DNA of 30,350 bases from Pseudomonadota bacterium. Its GTDB lineage: Bacteria; Pseudomonadota; Alphaproteobacteria; Rhizobiales; Devosiaceae. The notes below the pieces were generated by a model that was not told the DNA's origin, made no database searches, and was given only the letters and a program-made list of their open reading frames with translations. The position numbers and the translations under genes were made by a program. Of this stretch, positions 16,343-23,600 are shown piece after piece (within the stretch, counting starts at the first letter, position 1; every line of letters begins with the position of its first letter). The DNA lies in NCBI GenBank assembly GCA_023433775.1, contig JAEYTY010000082.1, positions 1 through 30,350 of the forward strand, in the 5' to 3' direction.

Positions 16343-17377
16343 TTGGTCTATACGGCAGTTCTGGCCGGTTGCGGCAGCATGTCCAAGGGGTGGCTCACTG
16401 CCATTTCCAGCCATCCGCTGCTGGCGGGCAGGGTGAAGATGGTCGGCCTTGTCGATCTGGACCCCGAAGTGGCCAAAGCCCGCGCCGTCGAATGTGAACT
16501 GGGCGATGTTGTCATTGATGCCGACCTTGATGCGGTGCTGACCCAGACCAAGCCTGATCTGTTGTTTGATGTGGTCATTCCCGCAGCGCGGGCCAAGATC
16601 GTAGAGGCCGGGCTGCGTCATGGCGTGCATGTGCTCAGCGAAAAGCCGATGGCGACCAGCATTGCCGAGGGTCAGGCGATGATCGCGCAGGCCAAGGCGG
16701 CAGGACGCGTTCACGCCATCATCCAGAACCGTCGGTTCATCGCCGGCGTGCGGCGCATTCGCCGGCTGATCGAGAGCGGTGCGCTGGGGCAGTTGACCAC
16801 CCTCAATTGCGACTTCTTCATCGGCGCGCATTTCGGCGGTTTCCGTGACGAGATGGATAATGTCCTGCTGCTCGACATGGCGATCCATACGCTGGATGCC
16901 GCCCGCTTCATGTCAGGCAAGGCGCCGCGCGCGGTCTATTGCCTCGAAACCAATCCCCCTGGCTCCTGGTATCGCCATGGCGCTGCAGCGAACGCCATTT
17001 TCGAATTTGCCGATGATGTGGTGTTCAACTATCGCGGCTCGTGGTGCGCTGAAGGCGCCAATACCAGTTGGGAAAGCGCCTGGCGCATTATCGGCACCAA
17101 GGGCACGCTGACCTGGGACGGCGCTGACAAGTTTGAAGCGCGGGTGGTCGATGGCGACACCGGCTTCATGCGCGACCTCAAGGACATCGAGGTGCCTCCG
17201 CCCGCCGATGAGGACGAGACACATGGCCATGCCAGTGTTATCGCCGATTTTCTTGATGCCATTGAAACCGGCCGTGCGCCCGAAACGGCCGGCACCGACA
17301 ATATCAACAGCCTGGCCATGGTGTTTGGCGCGATTGAAAGCGCCAAGACACGGCAGCGCGTCACCATCTCTGTTTAA
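16343..17377 (+). CDS. Gfo/Idh/MocA family NAD(P)-dependent oxidoreductase
   Basis: The product is 344 aa from TTG at 16343, which lies 5 nt after a strong GGAGG; the GTG at 16337 overlaps that ribosome site and is rejected. The N-terminal Rossmann fold starts at once (YTAVLAGCGSMSKGW), with an acidic residue after strand 2 (GLVDLD). The family motif EKP is at 100-102, and D178 and H182 (LLDMAIH) are at the usual catalytic positions of the second domain. Members oxidise a hydroxyl of sugars, inositols or related polyols. The gene forms an operon with the TIM-barrel isomerase gene 11 bp downstream and is probably controlled by the divergent LacI protein. The exact substrate cannot be told. Confidence 0.9.
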   Translation: MVYTAVLAGCGSMSKGWLTAISSHPLLAGRVKMVGLVDLDPEVAKARAVECELGDVVIDADLDAVLTQTKPDLLFDVVIPAARAKIVEAGLRHGVHVLSEKPMATSIAEGQAMIAQAKAAGRVHAIIQNRRFIAGVRRIRRLIESGALGQLTTLNCDFFIGAHFGGFRDEMDNVLLLDMAIHTLDAARFMSGKAPRAVYCLETNPPGSWYRHGAAANAIFEFADDVVFNYRGSWCAEGANTSWESAWRIIGTKGTLTWDGADKFEARVVDGDTGFMRDLKDIEVPPPADEDETHGHASVIADFLDAIETGRAPETAGTDNINSLAMVFGAIESAKTRQRVTISV

Positions 17378-17388
17378 GGACCATTTCT

Positions 17389-18291
17389 GTGAGCGATCCC
17401 GCAAAAGCCATTCGCATCGGCACCATGATCAGCGCATCGGGCGGCAAGGCTGCCGAGCGCATTGGCGAAATCGCCGATATGGGCTTTGAGAGCTTTGAGC
17501 CATTTTTCTGGCAGACCACCAATGGCCAGGACCTGGCCGAACTGGGCAAGCGCAGCCTCGATGCGATCGGCGATCGCGACATCACGATTTCGACCCTCGG
17601 CATGTTCGGCAACCCGCTGGAAGACCAGGAAATGGACCGCCAGACCTTGCAGGGCTGGAAGGATTGCATCGACAATGCTCACCATTTCGGCGCGACCTGC
17701 GTAGCCGGCTTTACCGGCCGGGTCCGCAACAAGCCGCTGACCGACAGCCTGCCGCAATACAAGAAGGTATGGAGCGAGCTGGCCAAACGCGCCGCCGACA
17801 AGGGCGTCAAGATCGCTTTTGAGAACTGCGCCATGGACGGCAATTGGGCCAGCGGCGACTGGAACATTGCGCACAATCCTGACGCCTGGGAGTTGATGTT
17901 CAACGAGACGCCGGACGACAATATCGGGCTCGAATGGGAGCCCTGTCACCAGATGGTCTATCTGATCGACCCGATGCCGCAGATCCGCAAATGGGCGCAC
18001 AAATTCTTCCATGTGCATGGCAAGGACGCCACCATTCGCTGGGAGGTGATCAAGGAACACGGCGTGTTCGGCAAGGAGAAGTTCGTCTTCATGCGCACGC
18101 CCGGCTTTGGCGACAGCAACTGGACGAACATCATTTCCGAGCTGCGTCTGGCCGGCTGGTCTGGTTCCATCGACATCGAAGGCTGGCACGATCCGGTCTA
18201 TCGCGATGCGCTCGAAATGACCGGGCAGATTTATGCCCTCAACCATCTGAAGCAGGCACGCGGTGGCGAATATGTTGCTGTGGGTCCGTGA
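17389..18291 (+). CDS. Sugar phosphate isomerase/epimerase-like TIM-barrel enzyme
   Basis: The product is 300 aa from GTG at 17389, with AAGGA 8 nt upstream. It has the xylose-isomerase-like TIM-barrel layout of the AP endonuclease 2 superfamily. Probable metal ligands at the ends of barrel strands are E145 (AFENCAMDG), E182 or E184 with H187 (GLEWEPCHQ), H210 (FFHVHGKDA) and E264 (IDIEGWHDP). Such enzymes isomerise or epimerise keto-sugars and often work next to Gfo/Idh/MocA dehydrogenases, as here, in polyol or sugar breakdown. It is the second gene of the operon under the O1/O2 operators. There is no signal peptide, so it is cytoplasmic. The substrate is not identifiable. Confidence 0.88.
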   Translation: MSDPAKAIRIGTMISASGGKAAERIGEIADMGFESFEPFFWQTTNGQDLAELGKRSLDAIGDRDITISTLGMFGNPLEDQEMDRQTLQGWKDCIDNAHHFGATCVAGFTGRVRNKPLTDSLPQYKKVWSELAKRAADKGVKIAFENCAMDGNWASGDWNIAHNPDAWELMFNETPDDNIGLEWEPCHQMVYLIDPMPQIRKWAHKFFHVHGKDATIRWEVIKEHGVFGKEKFVFMRTPGFGDSNWTNIISELRLAGWSGSIDIEGWHDPVYRDALEMTGQIYALNHLKQARGGEYVAVGP

Positions 18292-18301
18292 GGCAATTGG
18301 C

Positions 18302-18332
18302 TTGACGATGTTTGAGAAACCGTTTTATCAAA
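18302..18332 (+). promoter_or_regulatory. Promoter with embedded LacI-type operator for the ABC/GH127 operon
   Basis: A -35-like TTGACG (18302-18307) is followed after 18 bp by TATCAA (18326-18331). Between and over them lies a 22-bp dyad at 18311-18332, whose 11-bp halves match at 9 of 11 positions around the core AAACCGTTT. This is the classical LacI-family operator shape. It is placed 20 bp before the second regulator, so autoregulation plus control of the downstream operon is likely. Confidence 0.6.
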
Positions 18333-18352
18333 GGTGAGAAAAGGGTTTTCCA

Positions 18353-19402
18353 GTGAGGCTTGAGGACGTGACAAAGGCCGAGCGCATTCGCATCTACGAC
18401 GTCGCCCGCGTGGCAGGCGTCAGCGTTGCCACGGCTTCCAAAGCCCTCAACGACACTGGAAGGATGGCCGATGCGACGCGGCTGCGGGTCAAGCAGACCG
18501 CTGCGGCCCTCGGTTTCCGGCCCAATGCGATGGCCCGGGCACTGACCCAGCAGCGCAGCTTCACCATCGGCCTTTTGACCAATGACACCTATGGCCGCTT
18601 CACCCTGCCGCTCATGGCCGGGGTCAATGAAGCTCTGCTCGATCATGGGGTTTCGGTTTTCCTCTGCGGCATCGAAGACGATGCGGCGCCGGCCAAAATC
18701 CATGTCGATGCCATGCTCGACAAGCAGGTCGATGGCATCATCGCCACGGGCAAGCGCATTGACCGGCGCTTGCCGGTCGATCTCTCCAATCTGCCCGTGC
18801 CCGTCGTCTATGCCTTTACGCAGGGGCCGGAAGATGCGGTGACGCTGGTGTCCGACGATGCGCAGGGCGCACGCGAGGCCACCGATTGGCTGCTGAAAAT
18901 CGGGCGGCGGCGGCTCGTGCATGTCACTGGCCCCGAAAGCTTTGCCTCGGTGGCGGCGCGTGCGGGCGCTTTTCGCGATGCCGCCGGCGCTGATGCATTG
19001 GTGCTGCATGGCGAGTGGTCGGAAGCCTGGGGCCATGACGCGATTGCCCGGCTCTGGAGTGCGGGCACGCCGCCCGACGCGATTTTCTGCGGTAATGACC
19101 AGATCGCCCGTGGCGCCGTCGATGCGCTGCGGGAGCGCGGCGTTGCGGTGCCCGAAGAGGTGTCCGTCATCGGCTTTGATAATTGGGAAATCGTCGCCTC
19201 GGCGACCCGTCCGCCCCTGACGACGGTGGATATGAATTTGAAGGAACTCGGCCGCGAGGCCGGACGCCTGATCCTGGAGCTTGCCGAGGGCAAGCCGGTC
19301 GAGCCGGGTGTCCGCCAGCTGCCCTGCAAGCTCGTGCTGCGCAAATCCTGCGGGGGCGATGCAATCGCTGTCCGTGGGGGAGGGGCGCTTCAGGAGGTTT
19401 GA
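18353..19402 (+). CDS. LacI-family regulator of the ABC importer / GH127 operon
   Basis: The product is 349 aa from GTG at 18353, with AAGGG 7 nt upstream. The LacI HTH is at about 13-35 (IYDVARVAGVSVATASKALN), with an unusual short N-terminal extension before it. The hinge (FRPNAMARALTQQRS) and effector-binding domain follow. The C-terminus extends a little beyond the usual end (GGDAIAVRGGGALQEV). It is the first gene before the ABC importer on the same strand and has an operator in its own promoter. It likely senses the imported sugar or a breakdown product. It differs clearly from the other LacI protein in this window, and the two operator sequences differ too. Confidence 0.92.
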   Translation: MRLEDVTKAERIRIYDVARVAGVSVATASKALNDTGRMADATRLRVKQTAAALGFRPNAMARALTQQRSFTIGLLTNDTYGRFTLPLMAGVNEALLDHGVSVFLCGIEDDAAPAKIHVDAMLDKQVDGIIATGKRIDRRLPVDLSNLPVPVVYAFTQGPEDAVTLVSDDAQGAREATDWLLKIGRRRLVHVTGPESFASVAARAGAFRDAAGADALVLHGEWSEAWGHDAIARLWSAGTPPDAIFCGNDQIARGAVDALRERGVAVPEEVSVIGFDNWEIVASATRPPLTTVDMNLKELGREAGRLILELAEGKPVEPGVRQLPCKLVLRKSCGGDAIAVRGGGALQEV

Positions 19403-19513
19403 GGAGATGCTGCCACAGGCGGTTGCAACGCCCATGGCAGCGAGAGAGGCCGCGAGGGAAAGGAAAACCCAAGCGGCATGAGCGCGGCCCGAAGGCCGCA
19501 AAGGGAGGATATA
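19403..19513 (+). promoter_or_regulatory. Leader region before the sugar-binding protein gene
   Basis: The 111-bp gap contains a 6-bp stem (GCGGCC at 19484-19489 with GGCCGC at 19494-19499) around a CGAA tetraloop, directly before a strong AGGGAGG ribosome site. It could tune initiation at the binding-protein gene. No clear promoter is visible, so the gene is probably read through from the regulator gene. Confidence 0.35.
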
Positions 19514-20740
19514 ATGCAATTGTCTAAACTAGGTCTATTGGCCAGCCTCGCCATTGGCGCTTTGGCCGCAGCAACACCGGCTTATGCACAGGTGACGCTC
19601 AAGGTCTGGTCGATCGATGGTGTCGACCGCCCCGGCATCGCTGACGTCTATGCCAAGGAATTCGACGAGGCCAATGAGGACATCGTCGTCGAATATCGTG
19701 CGATTCCCTTCGACGAAATCGTCAATGAGACGCTGCGCGCCTTCGCTACCGGCAATGCGCCTGACATCGTTTCCTTCGACAATCCGGATTTTGCGCTGTT
19801 CTCGTCGCGCGGGGCCATGCTCGACATCACAGAGCGCGCCGCCAATTCGGACATCATCAGCAAGGCTGATTATTTCGAAGGCCCGCTCAATTCCGTCACC
19901 TGGGATGGCAAGCTCTTCGGCCTGCCGAAATATACCGACACGATCGGCATTTTCTACAACAAGGACATGTTCGCCAAGGCCGGCCTGACCGAGCCCCCGA
20001 CCACCTGGGCGCAGGTTGCCGAATATGCTGAAAAGCTGACCGATCCGGCCAACAACGTCTATGGCATCACCTTCTCGGCCCGCGCCGGTGAAGAAGGCAC
20101 GTTCCAGTTCCTGCCCATCATCCAGATGTCCGGTGGCGGCGCTAACAAGGTCAATACCGAAGGCGCGGCTCAGGTTCTCGATATCTGGAAGAGCCTGATC
20201 GACAATGGCTATGCCTCGCGCGACGTGCTGAGCCTTGGCCAGTGGGATTCCACCGGCGTGTTCAACTCCGGCAATGCTGCCATGGCCATCTCCGGCCCGT
20301 GGGAAATCGACCGCATGGTCGAGGATGCCAAGTTTGACTGGGGCGTTGCCCTGCTCCCCACCATCAATGAAGGCGACCAGAGGTCTTCGGCGCTTGGTGG
20401 CTTCAACTGGGGCATCATGGCCAATACGGCCCATCCCGACGAGGCCTTCCGCCTGCTCGAATATTATGTGAGCCAGGAAGACCGCATCTTCGAAGAATTC
20501 GGCAATCTGCCGGCGCGTGGCGATATCGAGCTGCCGGTGACCGGCATCGAGAAGAAGGACGCTGCGCTCAAGGTGTTCCAGGAGCAGCTGCAATATGCGC
20601 AGCCGCGCGGCCCGCACCCGGAATGGCAGAAGATTTCCAAGGCCATTTATGATGCCGAGCAGCAGGCTCTGACCGGTCAGATGTCGTCCATGGACGCCCT
20701 CAACCAGGCCCAGGCCACTATCGACGCCATCTTCAACTAG
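19514..20740 (+). CDS. Sugar ABC transporter substrate-binding protein (CUT1 type)
   Basis: The product is 408 aa from ATG at 19514, with AGGGAGG upstream; a longer reading from 19478 adds 12 residues before the signal peptide and is rejected. The signal peptide is MQLSKLGLLASLAIGALAAA with cleavage near AYA-Q. The mature protein has the family-1 extracellular solute-binding pattern: VTLKVWS start, FATGNAPDIVSFDN, LFGLPKYTDTIGIFYNKDMF, and the late AMAISGPWEID motif. It binds a sugar in the periplasm for the two permeases encoded downstream. A GH127-type glycosidase in the same operon suggests an arabinofuranose-containing oligosaccharide as ligand; that is inference. Confidence 0.93.
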   Translation: MQLSKLGLLASLAIGALAAATPAYAQVTLKVWSIDGVDRPGIADVYAKEFDEANEDIVVEYRAIPFDEIVNETLRAFATGNAPDIVSFDNPDFALFSSRGAMLDITERAANSDIISKADYFEGPLNSVTWDGKLFGLPKYTDTIGIFYNKDMFAKAGLTEPPTTWAQVAEYAEKLTDPANNVYGITFSARAGEEGTFQFLPIIQMSGGGANKVNTEGAAQVLDIWKSLIDNGYASRDVLSLGQWDSTGVFNSGNAAMAISGPWEIDRMVEDAKFDWGVALLPTINEGDQRSSALGGFNWGIMANTAHPDEAFRLLEYYVSQEDRIFEEFGNLPARGDIELPVTGIEKKDAALKVFQEQLQYAQPRGPHPEWQKISKAIYDAEQQALTGQMSSMDALNQAQATIDAIFN

Positions 20741-20753
20741 TCCTCCCGACTGG

Positions 20754-20785
20754 GCCGGCCGGAGTTCGCTCCGGCCGGCATTTTC
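20754..20785 (+). terminator. Strong UUCG-loop hairpin after the binding-protein gene
   Basis: An 11-bp perfect GC-rich stem (GCCGGCCGGAG at 20754-20764 with its complement at 20769-20779) closes a TTCG tetraloop, followed by ATTTTC. This looks like a rho-independent partial terminator. It would leave binding-protein mRNA in excess over the permease genes, as is common in ABC importer operons. Confidence 0.75.
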
Positions 20786-20809
20786 TTTCAGGTGGTCACG
20801 GAGGATCCG

Positions 20810-21712
20810 GTGTCACGATTTTTCAGCTGGCTGCGCGACGGGGTGGGTTTTGATATCCTGCTGGTCGGCGCTGCCCTGCTTTTCCTGCTCGCCCTAGCCG
20901 GCGCCCCGCTGGTCTATAATGTGCTGATGAGCTTCCAGCAGGTGGACATGTTCACCCTGGGCGCGCTGTTCCGGCCCTTTGTCGGCTTCGACAATTACGT
21001 GGCCGTGGTGCAGCAGCCCGAATTCTGGCTCGTGGCGCGCAATACGCTGATTTTCGTTTTTGGTTCGATGTCCGGGCAGTTCGTGCTCGGTTTTGCCCTG
21101 GCGCTGTTTTTTGCGCAGAACTTTCCCGGCGCTTCGACCATTCGCGGCCTGTTCCTTGTGTCCTGGGTGATGCCCGGCCTGGTCGTGGGCGGCATCTGGA
21201 GCCTGATCCTTGCGGGCGACTATGGCGTGCTCAATGTCGTGCTCAAGGCGCTCGGCGTCATCGACGCCAATGTGTTCTGGAAATCCGATCCGAACTTTTC
21301 CATCTGGGCGGTGATCATCGCCAATATCTGGCTGGGCCTCGCCTTCAACATGCTGCTGCTGTCCGTCGGGCTCGCGGCCATTCCGAAGGACCTCTACGAG
21401 GCGGCCGAGCTCGACGGCGCCAATGCCTTCCAGCGCTTCTGGACCATCACCCTGCCGATGATGCGGCCGACAATCGGTGCGGTGCTGTCGCTGGGACTGA
21501 TCGGCACATTGCAGCAATTCGACCTGTTCCCGGCGCTGACCGAAGGCGGGCCGGCCAACACGTCCAATGTCGCCGGCTTCTGGTCATGGCAGCTCAGCTT
21601 CCAGCTTTATGATTTCGCCAAGGGCGCCACGGTGTCGGTGATGATGTTCCTGCTCGTTCTCTTCGCCTCGGTCATCTATGTGCGCTCAACCCGCCATGAG
21701 GTGCGCGGATGA
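20810..21712 (+). CDS. Sugar ABC transporter permease, MalF/UgpA type
   Basis: The product is 300 aa from GTG at 20810, placed 5 nt after GGAGG. A GTG at 20792 has no ribosome site and falls just behind the terminator. About six membrane helices are visible, from LLVGAALLFLLALAGAPLVY to VMMFLLVLFASVIYV. The cytoplasmic EAA loop that contacts the ATPase reads YEAAELDGANAFQRFWTITL. It pairs with the second permease, whose ATG overlaps this stop (ATGA), to form the channel of a CUT1 sugar importer. Confidence 0.92.
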   Translation: MSRFFSWLRDGVGFDILLVGAALLFLLALAGAPLVYNVLMSFQQVDMFTLGALFRPFVGFDNYVAVVQQPEFWLVARNTLIFVFGSMSGQFVLGFALALFFAQNFPGASTIRGLFLVSWVMPGLVVGGIWSLILAGDYGVLNVVLKALGVIDANVFWKSDPNFSIWAVIIANIWLGLAFNMLLLSVGLAAIPKDLYEAAELDGANAFQRFWTITLPMMRPTIGAVLSLGLIGTLQQFDLFPALTEGGPANTSNVAGFWSWQLSFQLYDFAKGATVSVMMFLLVLFASVIYVRSTRHEVRG

Positions 21713-22536
21713 CAAGGACCTATACCCCCTGGTTCCTGCTCGTCATCGCCCTGGCGCTGGCCGCAGTGTACCTGTTTCCGCTCTACTGGATGTATATCAC
21801 CAGCCTCAAGGGTGGCTCGGAGATCTTCGCCAATCCGCCCACTTTCTGGCCCAATAATGCCAATCCGGGCATCTATCCCGAAGTCTGGGCCCGGCGCGCC
21901 ATGCCGACCTATCTCTGGAACTCGGTGCTGATCGCCAGCGGCGTTACCGCCATTACTGTGGTCCTCGGCACGGGATGCGCCTATGTGCTGGCGCGCTATC
22001 GCAACCCCTGGATCGATGTGGGTCTCTTCGCCATCCTGATGCTGCAGGTGCTGCCCGCTTCGGTGATGATCACGCCGCTCTTTGTCGGCTTCAACCAGGT
22101 GGGCCTCCTCAACTTCCCGCGTAGTGCGGTGGTGTTGGCGGCGGCGGCCAAGGCCATGCCCTTCTTCGTCGTGCTCGTTCGCGCCACCTTCATGAGCGTG
22201 CCGCGCGAGCTTGAGGAAGCGGCGCTGGTCGATGGCAATTCGCGCGTCGGCGCTTTCTTTTCCATTGTCCTGCCGCTGGCGCGCAACGGCATTTTGGTCT
22301 GCGCCATCCTCACCTTCATGAGCGCCTTCGGCGAATACATCTATTCCAAGTCGATCATCCAGAGCCCGACATTGCAGCCTGCAAGCGTTGGTCTCTCCGG
22401 GTTCCTCGGACCCAATTCGACCGACTGGAGCTCCATCATGGCCTATTCGGCGATCTATGTGACGCCGATCCTTCTGGCCTTCGTCATCCTGCAGCGCCGC
22501 ATCGTATCCGGCCTTACCTCGGGAGCCCTGAAATGA
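21709..22536 (+). CDS. Sugar ABC transporter permease, MalG/UgpE type
   Basis: The product is 275 aa, beginning at the ATGA overlap with the first permease. It has about six transmembrane helices, starting with FLLVIALALAAVYLFPLYWM. The EAA loop is LEEAALVDGNSRVGAFFSIV, followed by LPLAR. It is the second half of the channel, and its C-terminus overlaps the ATPase start by ATGA, so the three transporter genes are translationally coupled. Length and order match other CUT1 importers. Confidence 0.92.
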   Translation: MTRTYTPWFLLVIALALAAVYLFPLYWMYITSLKGGSEIFANPPTFWPNNANPGIYPEVWARRAMPTYLWNSVLIASGVTAITVVLGTGCAYVLARYRNPWIDVGLFAILMLQVLPASVMITPLFVGFNQVGLLNFPRSAVVLAAAAKAMPFFVVLVRATFMSVPRELEEAALVDGNSRVGAFFSIVLPLARNGILVCAILTFMSAFGEYIYSKSIIQSPTLQPASVGLSGFLGPNSTDWSSIMAYSAIYVTPILLAFVILQRRIVSGLTSGALK

Positions 22537-23591
22537 CCGCCCAGATCGAACTGCACAGCATCGACAAGCACTATGGCAGTTTCCACGCGCTCAAGGGCGT
22601 ATCGCTGACCATCGACAAGGGCAGCTTTGTTGCGCTGGTCGGCCCGTCGGGTTGTGGCAAGTCCACCCTGCTGCGCTCTATTGCGGGGCTCGAAACCATC
22701 ACTTCGGGTGAATTGCGCATTGCCGGCAAGGCCATGAATGGCGTGCCGCCCCGGCATCGTGACATTGCCATGGTGTTCCAGAGCTATGCGCTCTACCCGC
22801 ATATGACCGTCGAGGAAAACCTCACCTATTCGCTGCGCCTGCATGGTGTGGGCAAGGCCGAGGCCAAGCAGAAGGCGGCCGAGGTCGCGGCGACGACCGG
22901 GCTTTCGGGGCTCCTGGCCCGCTATCCGCGCCAGCTTTCGGGCGGCCAGCGGCAACGCGTTGCCATGGGCCGTGCCATTATCCGCAATCCCAAGGCGTTT
23001 CTCTTTGATGAGCCGCTGTCCAATCTCGACGCGTCTCTCCGCGTCCAGATGCGCAAGGAGATCCGCGCCCTGCATGACCGGCTCGGCGCCACCTCGGTCT
23101 ATGTCACGCATGACCAGATCGAAGCCATGACCATGGCCGATTGGGTGGTGGTCATGCGCGACGGCATCATCGAACAGCAGGGCCGTCCGCTTGATCTCTA
23201 TGACAGGCCGGTCAATCGCTTTGTCGCGGGCTTTATCGGCTCACCCGCCATGAACTTTATTTCGGGCCATGTGTCCGACGCGGGCAATTTCGTGGTGCTT
23301 GCCGATGGCGCCGGCACGCTGCCGCTCGACCATAGCTTGCAGCCGGGCCGCGAAGTGGTTGCGGGCGTTCGCCCCGAACATCTGCAGGTCGCAGGCGAGG
23401 GGGCGACGTTCAACCTGGATGTGGGTGTCGTCGAATCCACGGGTTCTGCCACCTATCTGACGTCGACCGATGGGGCTTTTCAACTGGTCCAGTCCGACCG
23501 CACCGAGCTCAAGCCAGGGGACCGCATCGGGCTCCGTATCGATCCGGCTAGGGTCCACCTCTTCGATCCCCAGACCGGCATCGCGATTTAA
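22533..23591 (+). CDS. ABC transporter ATP-binding protein, MalK/UgpC type
   Basis: The product is 352 aa. All ATPase motifs are intact: Walker A GPSGCGKST (37-45), Q-loop Q83 (VFQSYALYPH), signature LSGGQ (135-139), Walker B AFLFDE (155-160) and switch H193 (YVTHDQ). The last 110 residues form the MalK-like regulatory/TOBE region (GSPAMNFISG, VAGVRPEHLQ, GDRIGLRIDPARVHLFD). It powers the two permeases encoded directly upstream. Because the protein has the full MalK-type C-terminal domain, it could also serve other CUT1 systems of the cell. Confidence 0.94.
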   Translation: MTAQIELHSIDKHYGSFHALKGVSLTIDKGSFVALVGPSGCGKSTLLRSIAGLETITSGELRIAGKAMNGVPPRHRDIAMVFQSYALYPHMTVEENLTYSLRLHGVGKAEAKQKAAEVAATTGLSGLLARYPRQLSGGQRQRVAMGRAIIRNPKAFLFDEPLSNLDASLRVQMRKEIRALHDRLGATSVYVTHDQIEAMTMADWVVVMRDGIIEQQGRPLDLYDRPVNRFVAGFIGSPAMNFISGHVSDAGNFVVLADGAGTLPLDHSLQPGREVVAGVRPEHLQVAGEGATFNLDVGVVESTGSATYLTSTDGAFQLVQSDRTELKPGDRIGLRIDPARVHLFDPQTGIAI

Positions 23592-23600
23592 GGTTTTCCC

